This document shows positions 29,615 through 37,189 of a stretch of DNA of 64,000 nt, piece after piece (within the stretch, counting starts at the first letter, position 1; every line of letters begins with the position of its first letter). The stretch is from the NCBI GenBank assembly GCA_026706385.1, contig JAPOYV010000047.1:1-64000 (forward strand). Reading direction: 5' to 3'. A program made the translations under genes and the position numbers. The notes beneath the pieces are model-generated. The model worked only from the letters and a program-made list of their open reading frames with translations. It had not been told where the DNA came from and did not search any database. This stretch comes from Gammaproteobacteria bacterium. GTDB lineage: Bacteria; Pseudomonadota; Gammaproteobacteria; Pseudomonadales; Azotimanducaceae.

Positions 29615-31287
29615 AGTCACCTGATCGGCGCAGGATCCTTGCCCCCTGCGCGGGCGTGCTCGTGCTGCTCGGGGCGTGTACCCCACCGGACACCTCGTGG
29701 TTCAGCGAGGAAGCCGGCGAGCGGGGCCTCGATTTCGAGCATCACTCCGGCTTCGACGGGCGCCCCATGATGCCCGAGATGATGGGGGGCGGCGTGGCCT
29801 TGGCCGATCTGGACGGCGATGGCGACCTCGACGCCTACCTGGTCCAGAGCGGCCGCGTCGACAGGGCGCTGACGCCGGACCTCTCCGCGAATCGACTGTA
29901 CATGAACCGGGGCGACGGTCACTTCGACGAGGTCCCCGGGGCTGGCGGTGCGGGCGATCGTGGCTACGGCATGGGCGTGGCGGCGGGCGACTACGACAAC
30001 GACGGCGACACCGACCTGTACGTCACCAACCTCGGCCCCAACGTCCTGCTACGGAACGACGGCACCGGCACGTTCACGGATGTCACCGCCGAGAGCGGCG
30101 TTGGCGATCCGCGATGGAGTACGGCCGCGAACTTCATCGACCTCGATCTCGACGACGATTTGGATCTGTTCGTCGTGAACTACATCAACTGGACGCCCGA
30201 GATCGAACGGGAGTGTTTCGTGAAGACCTTCTACGTCACCTACTGCGGCCCGACCGCGTACGGCGTGCCCGCCATGGACCGGCTCTACCGGAACAACGGC
30301 GACGGCACCTTCACCGACGTCACGAAGGCGGCAGGAATCGACGTCGCCTTCGGAAACGGGCTTGGCAACGTGGCGGCCGACTTCAATGCCGACGGCTTGC
30401 CCGACCTTTTCGTGGCCAACGACGGCACGACCAATCAACTCTGGATGAACGCCGGCAATCTGCGCTTCAAAGAGGAGTGCGTCCTGTGGAGCTGTGCCAT
30501 GGACTCCGACGGCATCGAAAAGGCCGGCATGGGCGTTGCGTCGGCCGATGTGGACGACGACGGCGACAGCGATCTTCTCGTGGTCAATCTCGAACGGGAG
30601 ACGGACTCCTTTTTCCGCAACGAAGGGTCGTATTTCTTCGACGCCACACGCCTGGTGGGCTTGACCACGGCGAGCATGCGTCACACCCGCTTCGGCGTTG
30701 CACTCGCCGACTTCGACAACGACGGGCGTCTCGATCTCTACGAGGCGAACGGCAAGATCTCGCTGTCGGGGCCCGCCGAAGGCGACGGCTATGCCGAACC
30801 CAATACGCTCTACCGCGGCTCGATCGACGACGACGGCGGCGTTCGTTTCGACGAACTCGCCCCCACCGGAGGCGTATCGCCCGAACTCGTCCACACGAGC
30901 CGGGCCGCGGCGGCCGGGGACATCGACGACGACGGTGGCGTCGACCTAGTGGTGATCAATCGCGACGCGCCGGCGTACCTCCTGATGAACCGCGCCGATC
31001 GCGGCAACTGGGCGCGGTTCCGCGTGCGAACGACGGCAGGCCGGGCTGCCCACGGTGCGACCGTCTCCGCAACGGTCGGTGGGCGACGCCTGAGCCGGGA
31101 CGTGCAGCCATCCGCCAGCTACCTCGCGTCGAACGATCCGCGGGTGCATTTCGGCGTTGGGCGCGAGTCTCGACTGCAGGATGTGGTGGTTCGGTGGCCG
31201 GGTGGCGCACTGGAAGCGTTCGGAGACTTTGCGGCCGGCGAGACCCACGAACTGAGGCAAGGCGGAGGGTCGGCGCCGCTGCCGTGA
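29611..31287 (+). CDS. CRTAC1-type lipoprotein with FG-GAP/VCBS repeats and ASPIC/UnbV domain
   Basis: A 558-residue exported protein with lipobox LLGAC. Seven FG-GAP-like blades carry calcium-type DxDxDGxxD loops (for example DLDGDGDLDAY, DYDNDGDTDLYV, DFNADGLPDLFV), suggesting a beta-propeller. The C terminus (about residues 465-552) is an ASPIC/UnbV domain, with WARFRVRTTAGRAAHGA and RDVQPSASYLASNDPRVHFG. The family is linked to surface binding or carbohydrate recognition, but its biochemistry is undefined. It starts at GTG overlapping the TPR gene stop (GTGA). An intrinsic terminator follows at 31299. Confidence 0.9.
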   Translation: MKSPDRRRILAPCAGVLVLLGACTPPDTSWFSEEAGERGLDFEHHSGFDGRPMMPEMMGGGVALADLDGDGDLDAYLVQSGRVDRALTPDLSANRLYMNRGDGHFDEVPGAGGAGDRGYGMGVAAGDYDNDGDTDLYVTNLGPNVLLRNDGTGTFTDVTAESGVGDPRWSTAANFIDLDLDDDLDLFVVNYINWTPEIERECFVKTFYVTYCGPTAYGVPAMDRLYRNNGDGTFTDVTKAAGIDVAFGNGLGNVAADFNADGLPDLFVANDGTTNQLWMNAGNLRFKEECVLWSCAMDSDGIEKAGMGVASADVDDDGDSDLLVVNLERETDSFFRNEGSYFFDATRLVGLTTASMRHTRFGVALADFDNDGRLDLYEANGKISLSGPAEGDGYAEPNTLYRGSIDDDGGVRFDELAPTGGVSPELVHTSRAAAAGDIDDDGGVDLVVINRDAPAYLLMNRADRGNWARFRVRTTAGRAAHGATVSATVGGRRLSRDVQPSASYLASNDPRVHFGVGRESRLQDVVVRWPGGALEAFGDFAAGETHELRQGGGSAPLP

Positions 31288-31298
31288 CGCGCATGAAG

Positions 31299-31327
31299 AG
31301 AGCGCACCCGTTCTTAAGTGCGCTCTT
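31299..31327. terminator. Intrinsic terminator between convergent genes
   Basis: A perfect 9-base stem (AGAGCGCAC / GTGCGCTCT) around a 10-base loop follows the CRTAC1 gene by 11 bases. The flanks are short T and A runs (CTCTTT and AAGAGA), so it may work in both directions, also for the TonB receptor gene. Confidence 0.65.
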
Positions 31328-31367
31328 TGATCAGACTACCGCCCCCTTAAGGCGGGTCCGTCGCCAC

Positions 31368-34304
31368 CTACATCTGGTAGCTCAACGTGACGCCCATCCG
31401 TCGCGCATCGGTCACCGTGCCTGCGATCGGCGCGTTGACGCCATTGCCTTCTCGGGGCGAATAGGCCTGCACGGCGACCTGGTCGAGCATGTTGGTGACC
31501 CAGCCGGTCAGGGTCAGCTTCCCTGACGGCGAAACCCAATTGGCGCGAAGATCCCAACGGGTGTATTCCGGGACGCTGTATATGTCGAGGTTGGATTCGT
31601 CGACGTACATCTTGTCTCGCCAGTTGAAGATGGTGATGAGATCAAGCGCGCCCCGGTCGGCAGCGAGCGGCATGGCGTATGTCAGCGCGGCCGACAGCTT
31701 GTGAGCGGGCGTCAGCCTCAGGGAGTTACCACCGAAGTTGAGCTCGTAGAGATTCCCGGAAAAGTTCGAGAGGTTGACGGTGACCGTGTTGCCGTCCGCA
31801 TCGACGACTTGTCGCGTGGACGGTGGCGGGCGTCTTCCGTCCGGCGTACAGCAGTAGAGCGTCGTGTAGTCGCCGAAGCTAGAGCCGGAGTATTCGTAGA
31901 AACCGCCGAGCTGCAGGCGTTCGCTGAGGGTCCACCGGTACTGCAGCTCGACGCCGTAGATCTCGGTGCCGTTGACGACGACGGTCTCGCCGATGATGAG
32001 GGACTCTCCTTCTCGGACCTCCGCAGGCGTCCTCAAACGCCCGGATTGGACCCAGTACTTGCTGTAGTCCTGGATGTAGACGCTCGCTTCCAATTGCAGC
32101 CGGTTGTCGAAAAACAAGCCCTTGTAGCCGGTCTCGTAATTGACCATCTCCTCGGCGTCCATGGCTTCGCCGAGCTGCGCCCCGAAACCCGCGAAGCCGC
32201 CGGGACGATAGCCCTTGGAAATGCGCCCGTAAATCATCGAGAGGTCGTTCGGCGAGTATTCGCCACCGATGTTCCACGTTGTCTCTCGCCAATCCGCGAC
32301 CTTGGAGTCCATCAGGGTCCGGTCGTCCGGAATTGGCCGACCGCTGGCATCCAGTTCACGTCCGACATAGCCGCAACATTGCGTGTTGTATTGCTTGGAG
32401 CGATGGATGCCGAAAATGAAGTTCATGCCCGCGATCTGCGTGGCACCGGTGAAGTCGTTCTGCTCATGCTCCTTGTGGTCGTCGTTGAAGCGGATGCCGC
32501 CGAACACCTTCCACTTGTCGTTGAGAACGTACTCGGCGTTGCCGTAGACCGCTTGCGAGGTGTAGCTCACGTTGCCGTAGAAGTGCTGGAATGCGGATCC
32601 CCCGGCCACCTGGGCCAAGCCGTTGGTGACGTCGGACCAGTTGGCCGCGTAGTCAGCGCCGTGGCAGCCCCACACCAGTCCGGCAGCTTTCGTATTGTCC
32701 ACATGGTTCGGGTCGCGGATGTTGCGAATCAGCCCGGATCCCCCGAAGAAACCTTCAAGTGCTTCCTCACAGGCCTCCGAGGTATCCGTATAGAACAACG
32801 GGTTGTTCAGGTTGTTGTCACCGGTTTCCAGCCCGTTGAACCGCTCGGCGTAAACGTACGGCTCCTCCCCGTCGATGTAGGTGTAGCCGAGGGTGTAATT
32901 GAACGGCCCGTCCAGGTTGGAGATCATCGTCAGTTCGTGGCTCACCTGATCCGACGTGAACAGGTAGTCGTTCATACGGTCCGCGTACGAGCCGTTGCCG
33001 CCTCCGTCCAGCGCACAACGAGGATGCACCTGGCCTTCCGTGAGCTCGCCGGAGATGACACGTGGATGAATGGCCGAACAGACGCCTCCGCCTTGTCGAT
33101 TCGTCCCGTCGAGATCGTTCCGACTTCGTTGGCGCGTGTCGCGTTGCCCGTACTTGTAGACCAACTCATGGGTGTCGGTGAGCTGGAAATGCGCTTCAAG
33201 CGTGCTTGATTCCTGGGAGTTGTCCTGAAGGATCGGGCCGTTGAGGTCAACCTTCAGGTCGATGTTCTCGCCGTCGCAAACGATCGGCGTGCCCGGCGTT
33301 CGGGTCCCGTCGTTGTTGAAACCGGGACAATCGACCACTGCCGGGTTTTGGCCGATGCCGAAGAAGGGGTTCCTCTCGTAGATGATGTTGCCGCCGGAAT
33401 CCCTGATCGGGTTTCCTAGGGGGTCCAGGGTCGCGATCCGGTTGCCATTCCCGTCCATTCTGAACTCGTCCACCGTGTTGCGGGGACCCAGGATGAGGGA
33501 GACGCGCGGGGTCCCCCTGTCCCGAAGCTTCGAGTATCGGGCCGTGATGTCCAAACGGTCGTTCTTGAACCGCAACTGCGGCGAATAGATCAACTGATCG
33601 GGCTCGGCGGCGTCCGGGCCACTGCCGACGTTCTCGATCAGCCCGTCGCCGGTCAGGCTGCTCACGCTCAAGCGATAGGAGAAGTTGCTGTCTGCGATGG
33701 GGCCACCAAAGGCGAGTAGGCCCTGTTGAGATGCCTGATCGGTAAGCTCTGCCGACATTTTCAGGTCCCACTCGTCGGTCGGCTTCGTGGTGACGAAGTT
33801 GATGGCCCCGGCAATCGCGGCCTTACCGCCTGTCGTGCCTTGCGGGCCGCGCGCTATCTCAACGCGCTCGACGTCGAACATCGCGCCCTGATCGAGCCCG
33901 TAGGACTGATCCGAATAGACGCCATCGATATAGACGGCCGTGCCGACGTCCTGGAAGAAGTTCACACAGCGGTCGCAAGCCACGCCGCGCATGACGATGT
34001 GACCGTCTTCGTTCTTGCCGCCGCCCTGACTACGGTGACCGATCTGGAAACCGGGGGTCAGAACCTCGAGATCGTTGGTGTTCTGAATGCCGAGTTCCTG
34101 GATCATGCTGGCGTTGAAGCCTGTGACGGTCATCGCGCGATCCAGCGTGTTCAAGTCACCGCGCTCGCCGCGGACGATGACCACTTCGATGTAGTCGGGG
34201 CCTTCGTCCTGAGCCTCGGCCTGCCCTTCTTCGGCGGCGTAGACGGGCAATCCGAACAGCGCGAGCGCCATTCCGATCGACGCGATTCGTGCGACTCCCT
34301 TCAT
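31368..34304 (-). CDS. TonB-dependent outer-membrane receptor
   Basis: A 978-residue receptor. The signal peptide is MKGVARIASIGMALALFGLPVYA. The plug domain (about 35-170) includes IQNTNDLEVLTPGFQIG, VYIDGVYSD and VERVEIARGPQGTTGG. A large 22-strand-type barrel follows, ending in the outer-membrane C-terminal signature VTLSYQM. It imports an unknown ligand using TonB energy. Cysteines are unusually frequent for a barrel (CDRC in the plug, QCCGY and YCCTP in loops). AGGAGG precedes the ATG. A clear sigma-70 promoter (34365-34393) and a leader hairpin (34328-34350) lie upstream. The upstream neighbour on the strand is a cupin. Confidence 0.93.
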   Translation of the reverse strand: MKGVARIASIGMALALFGLPVYAAEEGQAEAQDEGPDYIEVVIVRGERGDLNTLDRAMTVTGFNASMIQELGIQNTNDLEVLTPGFQIGHRSQGGGKNEDGHIVMRGVACDRCVNFFQDVGTAVYIDGVYSDQSYGLDQGAMFDVERVEIARGPQGTTGGKAAIAGAINFVTTKPTDEWDLKMSAELTDQASQQGLLAFGGPIADSNFSYRLSVSSLTGDGLIENVGSGPDAAEPDQLIYSPQLRFKNDRLDITARYSKLRDRGTPRVSLILGPRNTVDEFRMDGNGNRIATLDPLGNPIRDSGGNIIYERNPFFGIGQNPAVVDCPGFNNDGTRTPGTPIVCDGENIDLKVDLNGPILQDNSQESSTLEAHFQLTDTHELVYKYGQRDTRQRSRNDLDGTNRQGGGVCSAIHPRVISGELTEGQVHPRCALDGGGNGSYADRMNDYLFTSDQVSHELTMISNLDGPFNYTLGYTYIDGEEPYVYAERFNGLETGDNNLNNPLFYTDTSEACEEALEGFFGGSGLIRNIRDPNHVDNTKAAGLVWGCHGADYAANWSDVTNGLAQVAGGSAFQHFYGNVSYTSQAVYGNAEYVLNDKWKVFGGIRFNDDHKEHEQNDFTGATQIAGMNFIFGIHRSKQYNTQCCGYVGRELDASGRPIPDDRTLMDSKVADWRETTWNIGGEYSPNDLSMIYGRISKGYRPGGFAGFGAQLGEAMDAEEMVNYETGYKGLFFDNRLQLEASVYIQDYSKYWVQSGRLRTPAEVREGESLIIGETVVVNGTEIYGVELQYRWTLSERLQLGGFYEYSGSSFGDYTTLYCCTPDGRRPPPSTRQVVDADGNTVTVNLSNFSGNLYELNFGGNSLRLTPAHKLSAALTYAMPLAADRGALDLITIFNWRDKMYVDESNLDIYSVPEYTRWDLRANWVSPSGKLTLTGWVTNMLDQVAVQAYSPREGNGVNAPIAGTVTDARRMGVTLSYQM

Positions 34305-34327
34305 CTTCTCCTCCTGAAGACGTACTC

Positions 34328-34350
34328 CCGCAGCAACCAACCTGCTGCGG
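34328..34350 (-). promoter_or_regulatory. Perfect hairpin in the TonB receptor leader
   Basis: CCGCAGCA pairs perfectly with TGCTGCGG around a 7-base loop. It lies between the predicted transcription start (about 34358) and the ribosome binding site (about 34310). It could protect the mRNA 5' end or regulate translation; no known riboswitch fold is recognised. Confidence 0.5.
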
Positions 34351-34364
34351 GTTCTCTAGCGTCG

Positions 34365-34393
34365 GTCATAGCAAATGGCGTTCAGAGCGTCAA
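34365..34393 (-). promoter_or_regulatory. Sigma-70 promoter of the TonB receptor gene
   Basis: On the minus strand TTGACG (34393-34388) and TATGAC (34370-34365) are separated by exactly 17 bases, about 60 bases before the start codon. Both hexamers are close to consensus. Confidence 0.7.
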
Positions 34394-34448
34394 CGAAGTC
34401 AACGGGTAGCCGGTGTCAGGGCGATTCGGAGTTACCCCATTTTCTGAT

Positions 34449-34548
34449 GGTACGCGGGCCTCCCGCCCGCAGTGCCTTGTACCGAGCCGGAATGGCGGAC
34501 GCGAACGGCAAGCCGTTCGTGGACGTCGGCGCACCCGCGTCAGGGCAA
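34449..34548 (-). repeat. Dispersed 3'-end repeat, copy A
   Basis: This segment resembles 60071-60150, roughly 75-80 percent identical over the first 53 bases. Both copies share a GCGGGC/GCCCGC hairpin, the string GGCGGACG, then GTGGACGTC and GCGCACC, and both end at CAGGGC. Both overlap the stop codon of a minus-strand gene. Copy A carries an extra 17 or so bases (about 34502-34518). Confidence 0.6.
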
Positions 34549-34908
34549 CGTCACGTCTGCGTCGATGGGTACGAACAAACAGGTGCGGGGCTGGCCATCC
34601 ACGGCGCGGCTCTTGTGGCCATGGCCGGTGGTGTCCTCGGCCAGCAGGATGTCGCCGGAGTCCAGCCGCCGGGTCTCACCGCTGCCGATCGTGATGTCAA
34701 CAGAGCCCCTTAGGTTCACGACGAACTGCCGTCTGGGCGCCGTGTGGAAGTCGAGGTCGTAGTCTCCGCCCACCTCGCGGAACATCACGCCGGGGCCGCG
34801 GATCAGCTTCGAGAGCTTGCCGATGCCTCCCTGCCCCTCGACGGGGATGTCCACGTCTTCGAAATGCGACTCGCCATCGTCGCCCGTGTAGACCCGTACC
34901 ACCTTCAT
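34540..34908 (-). CDS. Small cupin-domain protein
   Basis: A 122-residue single-domain cupin. The beta-barrel marks are YDLDFHTAPRRQFVVNLRGSVDI and SGDILLAEDTTGHGHKSRA, supplying two His-type metal ligand positions. Such small cupins act as dioxygenases, isomerases or sensors; nothing here decides which. The start at 34908 (MKVVRVYTGDDGE) is the sensible one; upstream text is Arg-rich and probably untranslated. It lies upstream of the TonB receptor on the same strand, separated by 235 bases that carry a promoter. Its last codons and stop lie inside a dispersed repeat. Confidence 0.75.
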   Translation of the reverse strand: MKVVRVYTGDDGESHFEDVDIPVEGQGGIGKLSKLIRGPGVMFREVGGDYDLDFHTAPRRQFVVNLRGSVDITIGSGETRRLDSGDILLAEDTTGHGHKSRAVDGQPRTCLFVPIDADVTLP

Positions 34909-35002
34909 CAGCGTCGCCTTGCCGTGCATGGAGCGCGCGATTGTACGCCGCACGAGCCGGCGTCGCCGCTGAGGGCCCAGACGGCGTGCCAAGCCGACGG
35001 AA

Positions 35003-35028
35003 GCGGCGGGCGCATCACCGCCCGCCGC
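35003..35028 (-). terminator. Strong hairpin after the slipin gene
   Basis: A perfect 9-base GC stem (GCGGCGGGC / GCCCGCCGC) around an 8-base loop lies 13 bases after the slipin stop. It lacks a strong T-run but is the likely 3' boundary of that transcript. Confidence 0.5.
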
Positions 35029-35040
35029 CGACCGCGGCCG

Positions 35041-36207
35041 TCACTGCTTCAGGCGAACCAGTTCGTTCAGCACGCCGTCGAGCCCACCGTAGACCGACAG
35101 GTTGCCGACCTTCTCGGTGACCTTCTCCAACGTCTCCAACTCTTTGAGACGCAGCGCAACGGCGTTGCTCTCCATGACCTTGGCCGTGTTGAGGAGCGAA
35201 CGCGTGGCGTTGGTTTCCTCGCGACGGCGGATCACGTTCGCTTGCGCCGCCTTTTCCGCCTCCACCACCTTGCCGAGCAGGTCCTTCATGTCACCCGGCA
35301 GGATGATGTCCTTGACGCCGACGCTGTCCACCGCGATGCCGATCTCCGCGAACCGCGGCGCGACGCGCTCGGCGACGACGCGGTCGATGACGGACTTGTC
35401 CTCCAGCAACGCATCGAGCGTGCGCGTTCCGACCGCCGCCCGCAGGCCGAACTGCATCTCCTTATAAAGGTGGTCCAGCGGATCCTTCGCGGCGCTCATC
35501 GCCCGTTGCGCGTCGGCGAACCGGTAGGTCGCGGTCAGGTTGATGCGCAAGCTCACCTTGTCGCGGGTCAGAATCTCCTGGCCCTGGACCTCCAGCGTCT
35601 TCACACGCAGGTCGACCACGTCGACGCGCACGCTCGGGCCGTAGGTCCAGAAGGCATGCAGTCCGGCGGTGAGCGACTCGGTCAGTTCGCCGTCGACGTA
35701 GAGCAGGCCCACGTGCCCGTGGGGAATCTCCTCCGCGTACACGGCGCTCCGCCCGATCGCGCGGAGCCCGACGAGACCCTCCGAGCGAGCCGCCAGTCCC
35801 GGCTCGGCCAGCAGTCGCTTGGCGAGCTTGGCGTCGATGGCGAGCCCTTGTTCGAGGTCGAACCGTTCCACGCGGATCGCCACCGGTCCATTCCAGTAGA
35901 GCTTGCGCTCCGCCGGCCGGACGATCTCGGCGATCCGCTCGTTCCAGTACACGACCGCGACCTCGCTGTCGCCGGTAACGACGACCGTTAACAGGCGCTC
36001 GACATCCTCGCGTTGGGCGTCGACCAGGTAGTCGGCCAGCGGGTGCGTGAACGCCGGTTCCGTCACGTCGAAGCACTGCACGTCGTAGCGCTTGCGCAAC
36101 GTGTTGAAGCGGTAGGTCCCCGGTTCCAGGAAGCGGACAAAGTCGGCGTCCTTGAACAGGAGTCCGCGCTCGTGCTTGCGCACGATGTACTTTCTGAAAA
36201 ACAACAT
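35041..36207 (-). CDS. Slipin / SPFH (band 7) domain protein
   Basis: A 388-residue protein. The SPFH region (about 175-330) includes GELTESLTAGLHAFWTYG, VDLRVKTLEVQGQEILT and RINLTATYRF. It is followed by VVEAEKAAQANVIRRREETN, a coiled-coil heptad stretch typical of slipins. The N-terminal third (about 1-170) looks like a degenerate duplicate of the same fold (GLLFKDADFVRFLEPGTYRF). There is no strong N-terminal membrane helix, unlike stomatins, so membrane attachment may be peripheral. GAGGAG precedes the ATG. No NfeD partner gene is adjacent. Slipins organise membrane microdomains; the exact role is unknown. Confidence 0.85.
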   Translation of the reverse strand: MLFFRKYIVRKHERGLLFKDADFVRFLEPGTYRFNTLRKRYDVQCFDVTEPAFTHPLADYLVDAQREDVERLLTVVVTGDSEVAVVYWNERIAEIVRPAERKLYWNGPVAIRVERFDLEQGLAIDAKLAKRLLAEPGLAARSEGLVGLRAIGRSAVYAEEIPHGHVGLLYVDGELTESLTAGLHAFWTYGPSVRVDVVDLRVKTLEVQGQEILTRDKVSLRINLTATYRFADAQRAMSAAKDPLDHLYKEMQFGLRAAVGTRTLDALLEDKSVIDRVVAERVAPRFAEIGIAVDSVGVKDIILPGDMKDLLGKVVEAEKAAQANVIRRREETNATRSLLNTAKVMESNAVALRLKELETLEKVTEKVGNLSVYGGLDGVLNELVRLKQ

Positions 36208-36595
36208 CACACGTTCTCCTCTTCTGATTCCGTAAGTGAACGCGTCCGTTCCCACAACGTCGTCGGCGGATCGACGGTGCCGGACGATCGGACGCAACGC
36301 GCGCCTGCCCGGCCGCGACACGGCTCTCAAGGAGCCGGGTCGAGGCGCCGGCGAGCGGACAATGCGCCGGATCATCTGGCGGTCGGCGCACGAGGCGCCG
36401 ACGCCATCGACCGGCCGCGCCGTTGCTGCGCGTCCTCGCCGGATTGAGGACCCCGCTTTCGCGGAGGACCTTGGCACCGAGTCAGACGCACCGGGAACGG
36501 ACGCCCTATGTGACGATTAGCGGTCGTCACGGCCGCTGCGCGGTTATGAGCGACGGCTCATAGCCGCATTGGCCTGATTTCCAGTCAAGCCGACT
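36208..36595. other. Intergenic region between slipin and tRNA-like element
   Basis: I see no credible gene in this stretch. It holds the presumed slipin promoter and one prominent hairpin (36541-36566). Confidence 0.4.
36541..36566. repeat. Hairpin downstream of the tRNA-like element
   Basis: CGGTTATGAG pairs with CTCATAGCCG (10 bases, one G-T) around the loop CGACGG. Read from the minus strand it follows the tRNA-like element by 30 bases and might mark its 3' end, but it has no T-run. Confidence 0.45.
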
Positions 36596-36668
36596 GTTGG
36601 AATGCCGGAGTTGAACCGGCGACTCCCAGCTCCCTAGGCTGGTGCTCTAACCTCTGAGCTAATTCCTA
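36596..36668 (-). tRNA. tRNA-like gene, anticodon AGG (Pro), possibly a pseudogene
   Basis: On the minus strand the D arm (GCTC/GAGC), anticodon arm (CCAGC-CTAGGGA-GCTGG) and T arm (GCCGG-TTCAACT-CCGGC) are all perfect. The loop gives anticodon AGG with G37, formally proline. However the acceptor stem TAGGAAT/ATTCCAA has an A-A mismatch at pair 2-71, the discriminator is C, and CCA is not encoded. Bacterial tRNA-Pro normally has C1-G72 and A73, and AGG is rare in bacteria. It may be a decayed or unusual tRNA. It lies downstream of the predicted small RNA on the same strand. Confidence 0.55.
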
Positions 36669-36854
36669 CCAGGTTGGGTGCGAACGAAACGCTCGGTACA
36701 CACCGTGCGATGGGTAGCGTGAGTGCGCCAGACGGGCTTTGAGAGAACCCGAACCATGGAACGCCGCACGCCGCCCAACCTCTGTCTGGCGGTTGCCCCG
36801 CCGTCGAGGCGACGACAACAGTCGCCGCCTCTCAATTCGCTTTCCTCCGTCCAC

Positions 36855-36888
36855 AAAAAAGCCCTGTTCGGCAACCGACCAGGGCTTT
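36855..36888 (-). terminator. Intrinsic terminator of the predicted small RNA
   Basis: On the minus strand AAAGCCCTG pairs perfectly with CAGGGCTTT around a 13-base loop, and the stem runs straight into six T residues. This is a textbook Rho-independent terminator. Confidence 0.85.
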
Positions 36889-37109
36889 CTCGAATCCTGG
36901 AAGGATGCCTTGCGCATCACCTCCAGTCAGATCCCAAGAAGGTCAGCGCATGCTTGCCTCGCCGTCGTTGGCAGGCACGTCGTCGCAACGCCACAGGAGC
37001 GTCCGCGGCACCGGTGACGCCGTCGGCACACCGCTCGTGAAGCCTGCTGTTCTGGATGTTCCCGAATGCACCTGTCTCGTCCGTCGACTGCTGTGAGTCT
37101 CAGCAAGGG
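36855..37109 (-). ncRNA. Predicted small RNA of about 255 nt
   Basis: A full-consensus promoter on the minus strand (37143-37116) and a strong intrinsic terminator (36888-36855) bracket this stretch. No convincing open frame lies between them: a short frame starting near 36914 runs through the terminator. Local stem-loops are visible, for example ATCCT-TCC-AGGAT near 36896 and a GCCTGCC/GGCGAGGC stem near 36965. I looked for 4.5S, tmRNA and RNase P signatures and did not find them; 6S RNA cannot be excluded by eye. An attenuated leader for the downstream tRNA-like element is another option. Confidence 0.55.
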
Positions 37110-37115
37110 CGCGCG

Positions 37116-37143
37116 ATTATAGGACCGATTTGGGGCGTGTCAA
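37116..37143 (-). promoter_or_regulatory. Perfect-consensus sigma-70 promoter
   Basis: On the minus strand TTGACA (37143-37138) and TATAAT (37121-37116) are both exact consensus hexamers, separated by 16 bases. Transcription would start near 37109 and run away from the peptidase gene, towards the terminator at 36855. Confidence 0.8.
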
Positions 37144-37189
37144 ACGCCAGCGGCCCTTACAATCACAGCACGTTCCCGCGGGTCCCAAT

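Noticed and set aside
36666-36920. A minus-strand frame of 84 codons through the small RNA terminator
   Set aside because: It starts only a few bases after a poorly placed GGAGG, reads across a strong terminator and the tRNA-like region, and lacks protein character.
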